NCBI GenBank assembly: GCA_013400975.1
Contig: WBMZ01011878.1
Location: forward strand, 124,001 to 188,000
Direction of reading: 5' to 3'
DNA: 64,000 nucleotides
From: Atrichornis clamosus
Taxonomy: Eukaryota > Chordata > Aves > Passeriformes > Menuridae
Shown here piece by piece: positions 10,601 to 23,281 of the stretch. The position numbers and the translations under genes were made by a program. Position 1 is the first letter of the stretch. Each line of letters starts with the position of its first letter. The notes below the pieces were generated by a model. The model searched no databases, was not told the DNA's origin, and saw nothing but the letters and a program-made list of their open reading frames with translations.

Positions 10601-13600
10601 TTCTGTACTTAAGTGCCTTTAGGCAGAATGTTCTGGGGGAGTTTCACCCACTTTCCTACCACTAATATCACTTGGGAATGGTTGTTTATATTGGCCCCAC
10701 TCCTACCCGTTCCTCTCCAGCTAGAAGCTCATAATAACTTCAAGCCATTTAATTGTAACCAGATTTCAGGCTCACACTCAGATCACGGAGACCCGGTGTG
10801 CTTCAACTGCAGTGTGTTCAGCTTCATAAATGCAAAACAGAAAGGGACAAAGAGTTTTGAAAATAATGTGTCTTCCTAAAGCATTTGATTTTTTTTTAAT
10901 ATTATATTCATAAATTTTACCTGTTATGGGTTCTTGAGCTGGTTGGAAAAAGAAAACTAAAATACATTTGAGTTTGACTGAGTAAATCTATGCAAATCTT
11001 CAAAATTTGTAAGGATGCATTTAAGCCACAGGTTTTTATAAATTGAATGTCTACCCAGTGCTCAAAGGCAGACTATCCAGAAATATAAATCCCTTCAAAT
11101 CCAGTTAGTAGGATTCTACTAAACAGAAACAATTATCCATCTCTATTTTTGTCTGGGTCAATGTAACCAATATCTCTTAAAATGTAGTACTATAATCAGG
11201 GGCTTAGCTCAGGTGCTCAATGTCTATGAAATATAATGATGCCAGACTTTGGATCACATTTCTGGAGTGCAGATATTTATTTTCTTTTACAGTTAATCAC
11301 AGTTGAGTTGTACTGGCAACTTAGAACTCTAATACATGTTACTAGAGTGAAAAAGGCAATTTCTATTTCAAGACTTCAAAATAATTTTTCCTCTACTGTT
11401 TTCAAAAACAACACTTTCCATTTAAAAAAAAATTGTAAAAATTTTTTACTGGATTTGAAAAATATATTTTTAATCATTATCTGTTTAAAGAGTCTTCCCC
11501 ACTACCCCTTTGTCACAAAAAAAGAGGAAAAGAGAATTTATTAAAATGTGGGATTATATATATACACACATATTTATAAATGTACACAAATTTTTCACTA
11601 ATCAAAAGTTAACTGCAGCCTGTGTTTTTACCAGAAAAAAAATGGTTTTTCTTGGCCAAACTCCTATGTCAAGGCACTGCAGCCCCTTGCAAGCACCATT
11701 TTAAACACAGTCTCCCATTATCAATCACAACTAAACATTCACAAGACCTGTATTGCAAAGCCAAGCAGCCTACAAAATCCCATTTATTTAGAAGAGAGGT
11801 AGAAGATGAGCCAGAGCACACAAAAGGAGAGAAAGGAAAGGGAAGAGACTGAAAAGGGTTAAAAATAAAAGTAGTGTGCCAAAGAGAAATTGAGTTAGGC
11901 ACAAATTTAATATAAGGAAGGAAAGAAAAAAATATACAAACAAGGGTGTTACATCACCCAAGTAGTCTGGGAAAAAAACCCCACTATGTGATGTTAAAAG
12001 CAAAGAAAGGGAGGAAGGACATAAATAAGCAGATTGCTTATCCAAGGAATGTGGTGGACCACCATTCCATATTTTAGGCAATGGAGAACTGATTTGAAGC
12101 TGATGAGTTGCCAGCCAAGCCTTTCGGAGTGCGAGAGTGAGAGCATCCTCCATCCCTGCCAGGAAGTACAGTCAGAGTTCTGCCAGCCATCCAGCAGGGT
12201 GAGGAGAGTACACTGATATCCCTAGGAATGCTGACTGGACAGTGGCTGGGGATCAGGCTTTCTGCCTCCAGAGTACAGCACACTGTCCCTTCAAAGACTC
12301 ATTTGCAGTACGTGTAGGGAGAGGAGGAGTAAGGCCAAGAAACAGGTGGGAAATAATAGGAAAGAAGTGCTGTAGTTTGATGAGGATAATAACCTTTTTA
12401 ACTGGTGTCCTATCATATTACGTTCCCCATGAAATTATTTAAAACAGCAGGGAATCAAACATCCCCACATTATTAACCTCTAGCTCGTGCTTATTGAAGA
12501 AAATCAGGCAGATATTTTATGGGTGGCTTCCCAGACGATGCCTCCTAGTGCAGTGAGGACCACGGGGCCAGGCGCTCACGCTGACGAGGACATCCCTCTG
12601 TGTCCCGGCTCTGGCGGGCTGTTTGCCACCACCAGGCAACCCCAGGCTGCCCAATGACCACCAACTCTCGTTTCTCCATGTCCCTTTCTGACCAGCTCTG
12701 CAGGGCACAAGGTTTCCTTATCTGCTTGGGAAGGCAAATACCCAAAAGCAAGAGAGGATGCTGTGTACACTGTAAATCACAACACAATGCCAGGATGACA
12801 TCAGAACTCGCTGTCGGTCCCTGCTGCACCATTAACTCAGCTGTTAATAAATTTGAATATGGTTTTTTAGATGAAAGTTAGGCTAGTGCTAAATATTTCA
12901 GGGGAAATATTTTTAAAGCCAAATGAAGAACATTTATGAAAAGAAGCAAAAATTTCAATCCAGAATTTAGCCAAGCTGGGAAACCAAAGCATTGCACCAT
13001 CTTTCTTACATCGCTTACATATTTTCTAATGCATGACCAAATATCAGACAGAAGAAAAACAAGTAGCCGTCTTCAAAGGCAGTTATTAGATAATTCTGTT
13101 AATTTATATCATCTAAAGACAGAGCTGAATCATCCGAATGTTAGGCTCTTCCTACTTATTCACAAATTGTGTTGGGAAATAATTTAGCACCTTTTTTTTT
13201 AATTGTAATCCTCCCTCAGAGCAGTGCATTGCTTGGCTGGGGATCCACTGCTGTTTTTTGTCTTTAAACATTCTATTTTACTTGAATTCTTTGTAGGAAA
13301 TATTTTTTTCTGTTGCCAACATTTATTTTCTTTATTCCCAGCAAAACTCATATGACTGTCTATTTTTCAAATGCTTATGCTTATTGAGTAAACCTGTACT
13401 GTTATAAAATACTATGGAATTTAGTACAACAGATACTCACTGAAATGCTACTTTGAAATATTTAAACCTTCAGAGGGCAGGTTTGGTTTTTAAGGGTTTA
13501 TTTTTGACATTTGTGAGGATATACATAAATTATTGGTAACGCTGAATTCCAGCACTGGAAATGCAGCGAAGGACCTTGGCGGCACCACAACGAACAGCTG

Positions 13601-16389
13601 CTTGTGACGAGCCTGCCTTCCCAAACACCCAGAGGAAGGTAGGGAGCGCTGAAGTGTTGGCTGAATATTCAAAAACATTGCAAAGAATAGACCTCACCAC
13701 AAAGCAAAATGTGAGGAACACACTACTGTTCCCCGCGCCCCTTGGGCAACACTGCAGGAAGGACCTGGCTGTACATTTTACACCCCTGCTATGTGCTCAT
13801 ACAAACACACTCTTTTAAAAAACAAACAAAAAGAGCCTTATTACTGTTTTAGCGTCTCTGAAATAGCATTGGCATCCCATAGAAAAGAAGTATTTCCCAC
13901 GCACAGCACTGCATAATCGTTTCACTGCGCAGCAGGAGGTATTTGCCATTTTCTGAAGCATCACTTATTAGCCCTGGTGGGACTACAACTGGCAAAACAA
14001 CGGGATGATTCCTGTATGATCAACCGGATGGTCCAAAGGTGCTGGGGTGAGATGAGTGAACAACTTCTGATAGCAAATGCAGTTTAGCATTTGAATGAGA
14101 AAGGCAGGAGAGTTTTACAGTGTTGTAGGGTCATTTCTGAGAGGTATACTATTGATGATCTACATCACTTTTGAGCAAAGACATGCCTGTCAAGAACAAG
14201 GGCCATCACTACATCTGGGGCTGTGCACACATGCCATGGATTCCTCCACCAAAATTTTACAAGCCAGGTTTATGACTAGACAACATACAGACGTAATACA
14301 CAAACACCGAGCATGAGAGGAAAGGAGATAGCACTAAAATGAGCATGCATTTTTCATAATAGGCAGTAATTTCATGGCTTAATTTAATCAATGGTCTAAC
14401 TTAGTGCAGTACCTTGCTTTTCTCATGTACTCGTAAGTTTTAAGGCCTCATTAACATAGGATGTGTGTGGAATATATTATGGGCTCTTATTCCATTTTAA
14501 GTATTTACCAACCATTATTTCAAAAGGTAGGTGAAGTATTCTGCAATAATTTACATTTTCTATAGTAAGAACAGTGAATGAGTTCTGAATCTTGGACTCT
14601 GCTATGTGGGAAGTGCAAGATAAAGTTTTTAAGCATGTTCACAGGATTGTATTGTCTTACTTCTTCAGCTAACCCCTGTGTTACATTTGGAAAGGGCTTT
14701 GAGAACTGCTGGCAAAAGTAGGTTTCAGCATCATAAGTTATTAGGTGTTGCTGTAATAAAACTATTTCCACAGAGAAGAGGAAGGCGCTTCCTCAGTTTA
14801 GAAGGTGAAGTAAAGCTCTAGTCCTCAGGATGCAGAGTGATCTGGGGAGGAGAGGTCACTGTGTGTCACTGTTTCATACATCACATCCACTGGCATCTCT
14901 GGGCTTCCGGCTCTCACCAGCAGAGCCATCGTCATTTCTATCAGCGTTTCTCACACAGTGGGGACTTAGGCTCACAGAAATAAAATGAGATCAACTGTTT
15001 TGTAAGGGCTGCTGAAACATGGCTAGATGATAAAATCTTTCCCTTGTAAGAGATCACAGAATCTCAGAGCCATACTAAATCACGAGCACGGTGGAGGCAC
15101 ATTTCTCCACAGGCTACCACTATTAGCTGCATGCATGGCTCTGCCCTCTTCACCTTGCCATTAGTGAGAGCAACAATGTAGCTGCAAGTTTATCAGGAAA
15201 ATCCTGAACTTCTACAAACTTAATTGGACCAGGTCTCCGCTTCAATGAGAGCATATTAGTTGGTCCTTTAACAACACTAACAATGAGGCTTTAATAAATA
15301 TAAATTTATAGCAGAAATTTCATTTCCAATTACATTCCATCTTCAGTGCAACTTTTGGTAGTAACCCATTGTTTTCTTTAGATTTATTTTTTAGGAGATA
15401 TCTCTTTAAGGAAATTTGCAAGAGCAATTACCACACACTTTGTCACAGACAAGTCTATAGAGTTGACACTGGGTGTGTTTGATGTCTACACCCATGATAT
15501 AGTGCAACAGAAAAATGTGCATGTGTTTGGCTTAGTGCTAATGCATCCAAGATCAGACAGACAAATCAAAAGCTAGAAGCAGTAAGTCAAACACCCTGCC
15601 ATGACATTTGGGTATGAAGTTCAGCAAACTTTTTTGCACTTGAAACAGAGGGAAGGAAACTCCCATGTGCCAAATGAGTCTTTCAGCCACTCATCTTTGT
15701 ACCATGGGTAACGATTCTTCTTCACTCAAGGCTCAACACTTTTGTTTCCATGGGAAGTTCTGGTTTCTCTAAAGCATTTTGCTCAGCATTCAGGTCCAGC
15801 AGTGATGAAATTCCTTCAGTGAAGTGCTGAGCAGTACAAACCATTTTTTCTTTATCTTTTAAAATTTTCAGAAAGAGTAAAGCAACACTTACAGAAGTGT
15901 TAGTCTTACACTTACTTTCATGATGTTTGGTCATACCTATCCAAAAGGAGAAAGTCCATTATGTAAATTTTAAACTTTCCCACAAATTGAAACATGAGAT
16001 AGGATATAATGCCTTAGGATCTTTAGGAAAATAAAGTACCCAATCTGACATTATAACAACTTCGGCAGAGAATTCCAGACCCTAGAATTTCTAGAGAATC
16101 CTATATATCCTCAGTCTGTGCTCTCACTCCAGCCACACAGAGAACATTTGCAAATATCTAAACTGGTATTTTGGCCCTATTCAGCATCTGTGATCGCCAT
16201 CACTGAGGAGCTGTAATTATTGCACAGCTGAAATAGTACTCACTGGATAGTGCAATAGGCTTAAGAGCACAGTTTAGCTCTGGGATTTTAACTAATTTTA
16301 AATCAAACTTTGAATTTTATGCCCTCTTTTTCAAACAGAAGGGTGTTATGTCCTTTGATTATGTACTAGATGAGGTAGATGTAGCAGAA
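10601..16389. other. unassigned DNA
   Basis: No recognisable gene or interspersed repeat in 5.8 kb. A C/T-rich minus-strand frame at 11788-12153 encodes a leucine/phenylalanine-rich run that reflects purine-rich DNA (aaaggagagaaaggaaag). The GC-richer section 12530-12840 has overlapping open frames on both strands but no domain. Frames at 13530-13818 overlap on opposite strands and are likewise chance. Confidence 0.55.
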
Positions 16390-16760
16390 TAGAATGAAAT
16401 GTTTGGCTTCCTTGCTTCTGCCACACATTCCCTCCTTGTTTCAGCGTCAAGCATTCACCACCGTAAAGCCCAGAATAGCGTATTTCCAATTAACACAAAC
16501 AAAAATGCATCATCAATAGCATCATCATTAACAATCTGCAATTACTGTCTAGTTACAGCACTTGTTCTGGCTTTGGGGCAGCGTGCCTCCCCACGCTGAT
16601 GACGGTGATGATTGCCATAGCAAAGGTCAGGCTTGCAGCCTCTCCGAAGCCAGTCATCCAGACGATTACCATCATTGACAGTTTTTGCCAGAAGCACACT
16701 TATTGAAAGCAATGTGAATGCCACAAGGACTGTGTATAAAAATAGAGGAAAATTGTCTGC
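16390..16760. promoter_or_regulatory. candidate conserved non-coding element
   Basis: The block carries repeated ATTA/ATCATT cores (ccaattaaca, catcatcattaaca, gcaattactg, cgattaccatcattgacag) and a TGACAG word typical of TALE-homeodomain sites. It also contains GATGACGGTGATGATT and an A/T-core word (tataaaaatagagg) close to a MEF2 site. The 66-codon plus-strand and 60-codon minus-strand frames overlap and look non-coding. The composition suggests an enhancer-like element, but conservation could not be tested. Confidence 0.25.
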
Positions 16761-17764
16761 AGTCTTCCCTCATCTCCTGGTTGCCAATTGTAATTAGATC
16801 TTCAGGCTGCTTTGTAATCAGCCATCAATTCTGCAGTATAAAGACCTCCGCAGCAGAATATGCACTCTATGTCTTTATCATCAGAGTCATCCAGTCATTC
16901 AAATGGCTTACAGTATAAATATCTTTTCCATATATCTCAGGATGTCCAGGTAAAAAAAGGAAACTGAGTATACCAGAGCTTCTTCTAGCAGAAACTGGAA
17001 AAGAATATTGATTGTAGTTACTGTGCAGCATTTCCTGATGCAACCCTACACTTAGCAGAGGTACAGAAATAAGGTCAGAAAGAATCTTCATTTATATATA
17101 TAAAGTCTCACTCTCTTTTACCTCTTTCAATACATAGGATTAAGTGCCCTCACACAACATATTTAATCCTTTGTGTATCACTAATTTAATATTCTTAATT
17201 TCAGTGTTTTGAGGCATCCAGTCACAATTTGGTTCTACTGATACAAGCAAAAAATATACAAGTGACCTCTAAGATTGTATTCACCTATGTTACATAATGT
17301 TTCTGCATTATTTTCTCTCAGAAAATAAAGGTTTTTCTTACTTATAGGCTGTTGTTTAAATAATCTGAATTACAATTTTATTGATTTATAAATAGATATG
17401 TTCATAATCTATTTCCATTGTGTTTAGTTGTTAGATGCACACATAGAAAAGTGTTTGTCTTATTGACCTAAAATCTATCCTCTTTGTATTCATTGCTCTT
17501 AAAGCAAAATATATGCACAAAGTCTCTGATTTGCACCTTTGCACCAGTGTTCTGGTTTTCATCATAAAGAATTTTGAATAAGTACTGGGTTTAAGGCCCT
17601 CTCAGCTAACTGTCTTTTAAATTGCATTTAATATGGCAGAAATCTCTCTCAGATACACACCTTCTACTAAGCAATGACAGAAATTACACTAAGCCATTAT
17701 TTTTCTGTCTCTGAAAATGCTGTTCCATGCTTCTCTTTAGAGAAACTTATGTAAGTGGTGCAAG
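16761..17764. other. unassigned AT-rich DNA
   Basis: Nothing recognisable apart from a short (TA)n run near 17092-17102. Confidence 0.6.
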
Positions 17765-17935
17765 AATAAGTACTGTTACATCTCATAAAGTCATTGACTG
17801 CCAGCACAACCCTACAAGGTGAGTTTCAACCACCCTGTAACTAAGAGCATTTTCACTAGCAGAAGAATTCAGTGTGCAAAGGAAAATTGTCTGTATCTGC
17901 TGGGCCTGGCGGTTGGAGCTGGCAAGTCCCATCTC
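17765..17935 (-). repeat. MIR-like SINE relic (weak)
   Basis: The phrase cagcacaaccctacaaggtgag matches the reverse-complement MIR core in which 'acaaccctatgaggtag' precedes a 'cattttacagatgaggaaactgag' section. Here the second section survives as gcattttcactagcagaag. Divergence is high and the limits are approximate. Confidence 0.3.
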
Positions 17936-18258
17936 CATCTTTTCTGATGCTCATCCCCTGAGTAAAAGAGTTTCCATAGTAAGGACAGCTCTGGTCAACC
18001 TAGACATAGAAACCCACTGCAATTTTGAAAGCTGTTTAATTACTGAATAGAAATAATAATGACTCTGAGGAAATATTTCTGCTGTGGAAGTTCCTACGAC
18101 TTTCATTCTTACTTCTAAAACCGTTGTAAAGAAACTAGTGCTATACTCCTTTGATTTCACCCTGTCTCTCTAGATATAGAAGATATTTCAAGTGAAGAGA
18201 TGGGGGCAAAACTTAAAAGTAAGACGTTTAAATAATGTTTCATGAACCTTAGAAAATG
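17936..18258. other. unassigned DNA 3' of candidate coiled-coil frame
   Basis: A 69-codon minus-strand frame (17951-18160) is open but has no recognisable domain. If the neighbouring minus-strand frame were a real terminal exon, this would be its 3' untranslated region. No AATAAA is seen immediately downstream. Confidence 0.4.
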
Positions 18259-18432
18259 TCATGTTGAGCTCTTCAGGTGAAAATTCAGTTTCTGTGCATT
18301 CCAGTCTTCTTTCAATATGCCCATCTGACTCTCCAGATTCATTAACTGAGCAGCCACATTTTCTAGCAGGTTTCCTACAGTGATTGAAGTTTGCAACACA
18401 TCTATTTCTGCATATAGCAATTCCAACACTTC
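18259..18432 (-). pseudogene. 57-codon open frame with coiled-coil-like heptads; gene relic or chance
   Basis: On the minus strand, a frame opens after a TGA (complement of 18433-18435) and closes at TGA (complement of 18259-18261), with no ATG at its start. Its residues show two runs of 3-4 hydrophobic spacing: L3, L6, I10, L13, I17, then L23, V26, L30, L33, M37, L40, W44. That is the pattern of an amphipathic coiled-coil helix. Immediately upstream on the same strand, a second 42-codon frame (18554 to 18429) is open in the neighbouring phase, so one lost base separates the two. I do not recognise a parent protein. There is no good splice donor, and the preceding AG acceptor has a poor pyrimidine tract. 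It may be a decayed exon or retrocopy. Chance remains quite possible in a window this size. Confidence 0.2.
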
Positions 18433-19423
18433 TCAAAATGATCCCTTAAAGTCCAGACTCGTGGCAGATTGTCTTTCCAGCAGGACAGCACAAGATGGGC
18501 TCTGGTATGTGTCTTGAGTTGTAGTGGTAATGCACGTTGAAATAAATTAACTATTTATACAGAGCATTTCATCTCAGAATTGTATGAGCTATCTACCTCA
18601 CAAACCATGCATAAAAGTATCAGCCTCCAGCATGACGCAAGGGAGTTTATGCAGGTCAGGATCTTAGGTGCTGAGAATACACCATGCTCAGGAAACCTGA
18701 TGAACTTGGGTGGTTCTGAATATAACACTGGTGTTATTTGGATCACTAAATATTGTGTAAACAAGTTTCCAGGATCAGAGATTCATGATTCAATTTAGGC
18801 AATGAAAAGCAGCTTTATACCTTGGTGCAGGATGACCTTTAGGCATGACTGGAATGTTCTGCTTTTGTTTGTTAGGAACCAAAAGTTCTAACCAACCTGT
18901 ATTTCAACAGTTATAGAATTAATTAGAAAAAGTTCTTCTCATCGTTCTCCTAACTCATTTATTTCCCTCTATCAGTCTTACTGTCTGCTATGACAAAGTT
19001 ACAAAAAATAGCTAACTAGCAATTGTATAGAATCACATCAAATGAAAATATTTCAACAGTTATATTGTGACATCTACAACACTCAGTTTTTAATGGACAT
19101 TTGTTTTGTTTTGTTTTTTCACTCACCTTCTCTCACATTTATCAACTAACCAGAGGATGCAGTCAGACTTGTTTCTTGCATGACTCCAGCCAGCTGAACT
19201 CAAGTGACCTTCAGAGAAACTAAAGTCAGGGCAGTAACATGTGAAATTTCTTTTTAATTCTTGTGTTTCCAATATAAGAAAAATGAAGCCAAACAGGCTA
19301 AGCTACAGACTTAGTGCCGAGCAGCACAAAAGTGATGCCAGGAGTTGAGTTGTACTCTCAGAGAACTTCCTGTAAAATGAACATCCAGCTCCAATTCTTC
19401 CTTGTTTCTTTTTATCAGGATTA
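18433..19423. other. unassigned DNA
   Basis: Contains the upstream open frame described for the coiled-coil candidate (18429-18554, minus) and a short GTTTT microsatellite at about 19101-19119. Frames 18555-18764 (minus) and 18580-18798 (plus) overlap and lack domains. Confidence 0.5.
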
Positions 19424-20632
19424 ATCATAAAATCATAGAAAGGTTTGGAAAAGACTTCTAAGATGACTAAGTCCAACTGTTAACCTAACACTGACAACCA
19501 CATCCACCACTTAACCATGTCCTTAAGTGCCACATCTACATGTATTTTAAATAACTCCAGGGATGGTGACTCAACCACTTCCCTGGGCAGCCTGTTCCAA
19601 TGATTGACCACCCTGTCCATGAAGAATTTTTCCTAATATCCAGTCTAAACTTCCCCTGGTGCAACTTGAGGCCATTTCCGCTTGTACTATCACTTGTTAC
19701 CTGTGAGAAGAGAAACCCTCCTTAGCACAACCTCCTCTGAGGTGGTTGTGGAGAGAAATAAGGTCCCCCCCAAGTCTTCTCTTCTCCAGACTAAAAAACC
19801 CCAGTTCCCTCAGCTGCTCCTCATGAGTCCTGTGCTCCAGACCCTTCACCAGATCCGTTGCCCTTCTCTGGACATGCTCCAGCACCTCGGTGTAGTGAGG
19901 GCTCCAGAACTGAACACAGTATTCAAGGTGCAGCCTCACCAGTGCTGAATACAGGAGGAGGATCACTGCCCTGGTCCTGCTGGCCACACCATTGTGATAC
20001 AAGCCAGGATCCCATTGGCCTTCTTGGCCACCTGGGCACACACAGGCTTACATTTAGCCAGTTGTCAACCAGCCCTCCCAGGTCCTTTCCACTGAGAGAC
20101 TTTATAGCCACTGAGCCCCAAGCCCTCATGGCGTTGTTGTGACTGGAGTGCAGGACCTGACACTTGGCCTTATTGAACCTCATATCATTGGCCTTGGCCC
20201 ATGGATCCCGCCTGTCCAGACCCCCTGTAGACCCTTACTGCCCTCCAGCAGATCAACACTCCCGAGCAACTTGGTGTTGCCTGCAAATTGAGAGTGCCCT
20301 CGATCCCCTCATCCAGGTCATTTATAAAGATATGAAACAGGGCTGGCCTCAACACTGAGCCCTGGGGAACACAACTTGTGACTGGCCACCAGCTGGATTT
20401 AACTCCATTCAGTACCACTCTCCGGGCCTGGCCATCCAGCCAGTTTTTTACCCAGTGAACAAGTACACCCATCCAAGCCGTGAGCAGCCACTTTCTCCAG
20501 AAGAATGCTGGGGAAAATGGTGTCAAAGGCTTTACTAAACTCTAGGCAGTCAACGTCTACAGCCTTTCCCTCATCCACTAAGCGGGGCACCTTGCCATAG
20601 ACAGAGATCAGGTTCGCCAAGATCATGAATTA
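19424..20632 (-). mobile_element. CR1 LINE, 5'-truncated copy
   Basis: This is the longest CR1 copy in the window. Its 3' end (left side) has the characteristic 8-bp tail as aatcataaaatcatagaa, the complement of two ATTCTATG-type units. This is followed by the conserved 3' untranslated block (complement of 'cctgggcagcctgttccaatg'). Further right it encodes the C-terminal two-thirds of the CR1 reverse transcriptase. The copy is cut off within the RT palm region near 20632, and the sequence beyond no longer resembles CR1. Truncation from the 5' end is the normal outcome of CR1 target-primed reverse transcription. Confidence 0.93.
19700..20626 (-). pseudogene. CR1 ORF2 reverse transcriptase remnant
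   Basis: The reading order on the minus strand matches a CR1 polymerase. It has a LVDEGKAVDV-type lead-in, motif A (SKAFDT, about 20520-20540), and a KNWLDG segment. Motif B (VPQGSVL, about 20350-20370) and [13 protein letters not shown] follow. The catalytic FADD box should come next, but the DNA at 20276-20287 encodes FAGN, so both active-site aspartates are gone. The MRFNKAKCQVLH segment and the C-terminal [16 protein letters not shown] and [18 protein letters not shown] segments follow. At least four frame changes are needed to read through (near 20470, 20290, between there and 20183, and near 20000). The element is inactive. Its ancestral role was reverse transcription during retrotransposition. 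Confidence 0.9.
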
Positions 20633-22922
20633 AGACTATCCTTGGTACTGCAGTCCATAAAACATGGTGCCAACTTTACCAACTTTTTTTTATGGGAAAT
20701 GACATTATAGCAGCCGCTTCTATATCTCTGGTAAGCTCTACATATTGTAGAGACAGCTCTGAAGTTGCCTTTAGATCTGTCATATGGTGCAAACAGCTGT
20801 CGATGAGCCATGTGAACTGCTTTGACCTCCTGTATGCCATTTTCCTCTGGCTTCCCTTTGACTTGGAGCATGCGGCGTCTTTTACACAGCTCACAGGACT
20901 GCAACACAACAGGCTTTTTCCCGTTTGAAGGGATAGGTGATTTTTCTTGGAGAATACAAATACAAATCAATAGTTTCTCATCTTGACACAAAGGAAATGC
21001 TTTTTTTTAAATGAACTCTGTTTTCACCCCTGAGACTAGTACAAAGCAACCAGAAGAGGCTCCATTAGAGCTGCACGGGGGATTTTAAGACTCTGCTTCA
21101 CTTGTCCCCATTTCACATTGTCAAAACATGTAAAAACAAAGGATTTCATTTCACTTACAAAAGACATGTCAGTAAGTGTACAGCTTCAGAGGAGTTTAAT
21201 TACATGGTGAATTCACAGGTGACAAGGTGCTAGCGTTTGTATATATAAAAACTACCTGAGCAAGCTTTCAGAAGGATTTTTCCTTCCACACAGGGAAATT
21301 AGGTCTACTATCTCTCACACTTATTTAAGGTCAAGAACTCCACTCAGACGAGCACGTAGGACCCTGGATTGACTGAACTGGCAGCAGAATAAATGCAGAA
21401 TGTGTCCCTTGAACTGAGCATTCCCTTTCTCCTCCTGGACAGCACAGTGCTGGGTTTTTCATATGTTTTTTACTGTTCATTTTATCTATTTAATATTTGA
21501 CTGATTTAGCTAAGAAGTAAAGTCATCTTTACATGACATGCCTCAAACACCAAGTGGTCTGCTAGGCAGAAATTTCATCAGAAACCTCTGCCCTTTAAAT
21601 TCCCCTTGTAGAGAAAGAGGCAGCATGAAGCCATAGGAATATAGCAGAGAGCTGTTCTGGGGAGTGTTGCCAAGCCATGACCCTGGGAACAGCTGTAAAC
21701 AGGAGCAATGGATCTCCCTATTGGCACCTTGTATCAGTTCAGAGAAAACGCCACATGCCCCACCTTCTTCCATGGGGGAAAATGCCCCAACAGGTTTTGG
21801 TGCCAAAGTGCTCAAGTGACATATCCTATGCTCAGGGCATTACTGAGTAGGATATGATATCAGATGCAGGTCTGGAACCCAAATTTTGCTCCAGTAACCT
21901 GCGTGATTTGCTGAAATTTTCCAAGCCTTACGCAGGGCTGAGCTGTTTAAGATCAAAGACAAAATTTGTTTTATTTTGTTTAGACTTAACAGAGCTACAT
22001 TTCATTTCACATTCCTTATTTGTACAGCAAAGAAGCAGATTGATATTTCAAAACCTTTTCCAAATGTTTATTTTAAGCAGTGATACAGGAACTCTGTATT
22101 TTTACATATGGTTAGTGGTGCTGTTTGCAAGTTATCAGTCATCAGTTTAACTTTTAATCAAAGGGTTTAAAACATTTGTGTGTCTTTGAAAGTTTCACAC
22201 ATATTTAAGTGAAGCTTGATGAGTAGCAAAGTTTTAATTGAGCAGGTGTTCAGGGATGGATGCACACTGCCCTGAGACCCTTTGCTTGGGGCTATCCCTG
22301 GGTAGCAAGATGTTGAGTGGCTGAGAATACAGGTAGCTGAGAGTAGGTGTGCTGACAACACACCTTATTTAGTACAAAATCTCTAAAGCAAAAGAAACAA
22401 AACTGGAAACAAGGACAGGCTTTGATGATTGTAAAAGTTACAAAGATAATTTTACAGCTTCAATTACATATTACACATATTGCACCAAATATTTTCTATT
22501 CCATCATAGAAACCTTTATACAGTCAGGTTTCCTGATTTTTTGTTTTGCTGCTGTTACCTTCTTTTATACATATATAAACACAACCTGATTGCCTTTGGT
22601 TATGTCACCTCATTTGAGTTGACTCTTTATTCCTCTGCTGCTAGAAACAACACAAAAAGATGCAAATAATGCAGGAAAATAAACTAAGCATGGGAATCTA
22701 AGAACCAGCATTTCTGATTCCTTACTTCTTTCCATTTTGGGTCATATAGGTACACACATGTAGTAAGCAGCCTTAGATACTTTATTCATATTAGTTAAAA
22801 TATCAAAGATTTAAATACATACACATCACACAGCTAGAGAGACAGGAACAGGTACTAAACATTCACAGAGAGATATGAAGATTTAATTATGCAAGCAGTT
22901 TTGAAGCCTTTAAATCAATGTA
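20633..22922. other. unassigned DNA
   Basis: Just beyond the CR1 break, a 122-codon minus-strand frame (20623-20991) overlaps a 77-codon minus frame and a 78-codon plus frame. No domain is recognisable in any of them, so chance is most likely. The rest is AT-rich single-copy-like sequence. On the minus strand an AATAAA lies opposite 22781-22786 and another opposite 22626-22631, which matters only if the 23.4-kb exon candidate is real. Confidence 0.5.
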
Positions 22923-22938
22923 GACATACATACATACA
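22923..22938. repeat. (ACAT)n microsatellite
   Basis: About four copies of ACAT/ATAC in the run gacatacatacatacag. Confidence 0.7.
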
Positions 22939-23281
22939 GACTCACACACATGTTCGTATATATACTTAAATGCAAATTGATATTTATACTGGATATCATG
23001 CAACCCCAAGTGATGTTCACAAGGATTATTTTCTAAATAAATAAGTATATGTCTGTTGTATTCAAAAGACAGAATTCAATTCATCTAATGAGTTAAAATA
23101 TAAATACACCAAAAATAAAGATGAGCAACAGATTTAAAGCAGGAAGAATTTAAGAAAACTTAGCTTCACCAAAAAAAAAAAGTGGATCCAATTATTTAAA
23201 AGTTTCTTGATGTATATAAGATTCTAAACTATTAATAAATATATCTGATAAATAATGATGATAGTCTCCATATTTCTTTGT

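Noticed and set aside
11788..12153. Minus-strand frame that looks like a multi-pass membrane protein
   Set aside because: The leucine/phenylalanine run is the translation of purine-rich repeats (aggaaaggga type) read on the opposite strand.
12520..12840. GC-richer patch considered as a CpG island or exon
   Set aside because: Few CpG dinucleotides, open frames on both strands cancel each other, and there is no promoter element or domain.
15054..15090. Possible tiny CR1 tail (cacagaatctcagagcc)
   Set aside because: The match is limited to a few bases and no adjoining CR1 block follows.
20623..20991. 122-codon minus-strand frame adjoining the CR1 copy
   Set aside because: The sequence beyond 20632 does not match CR1, and three frames on two strands overlap here. 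No product recognised.
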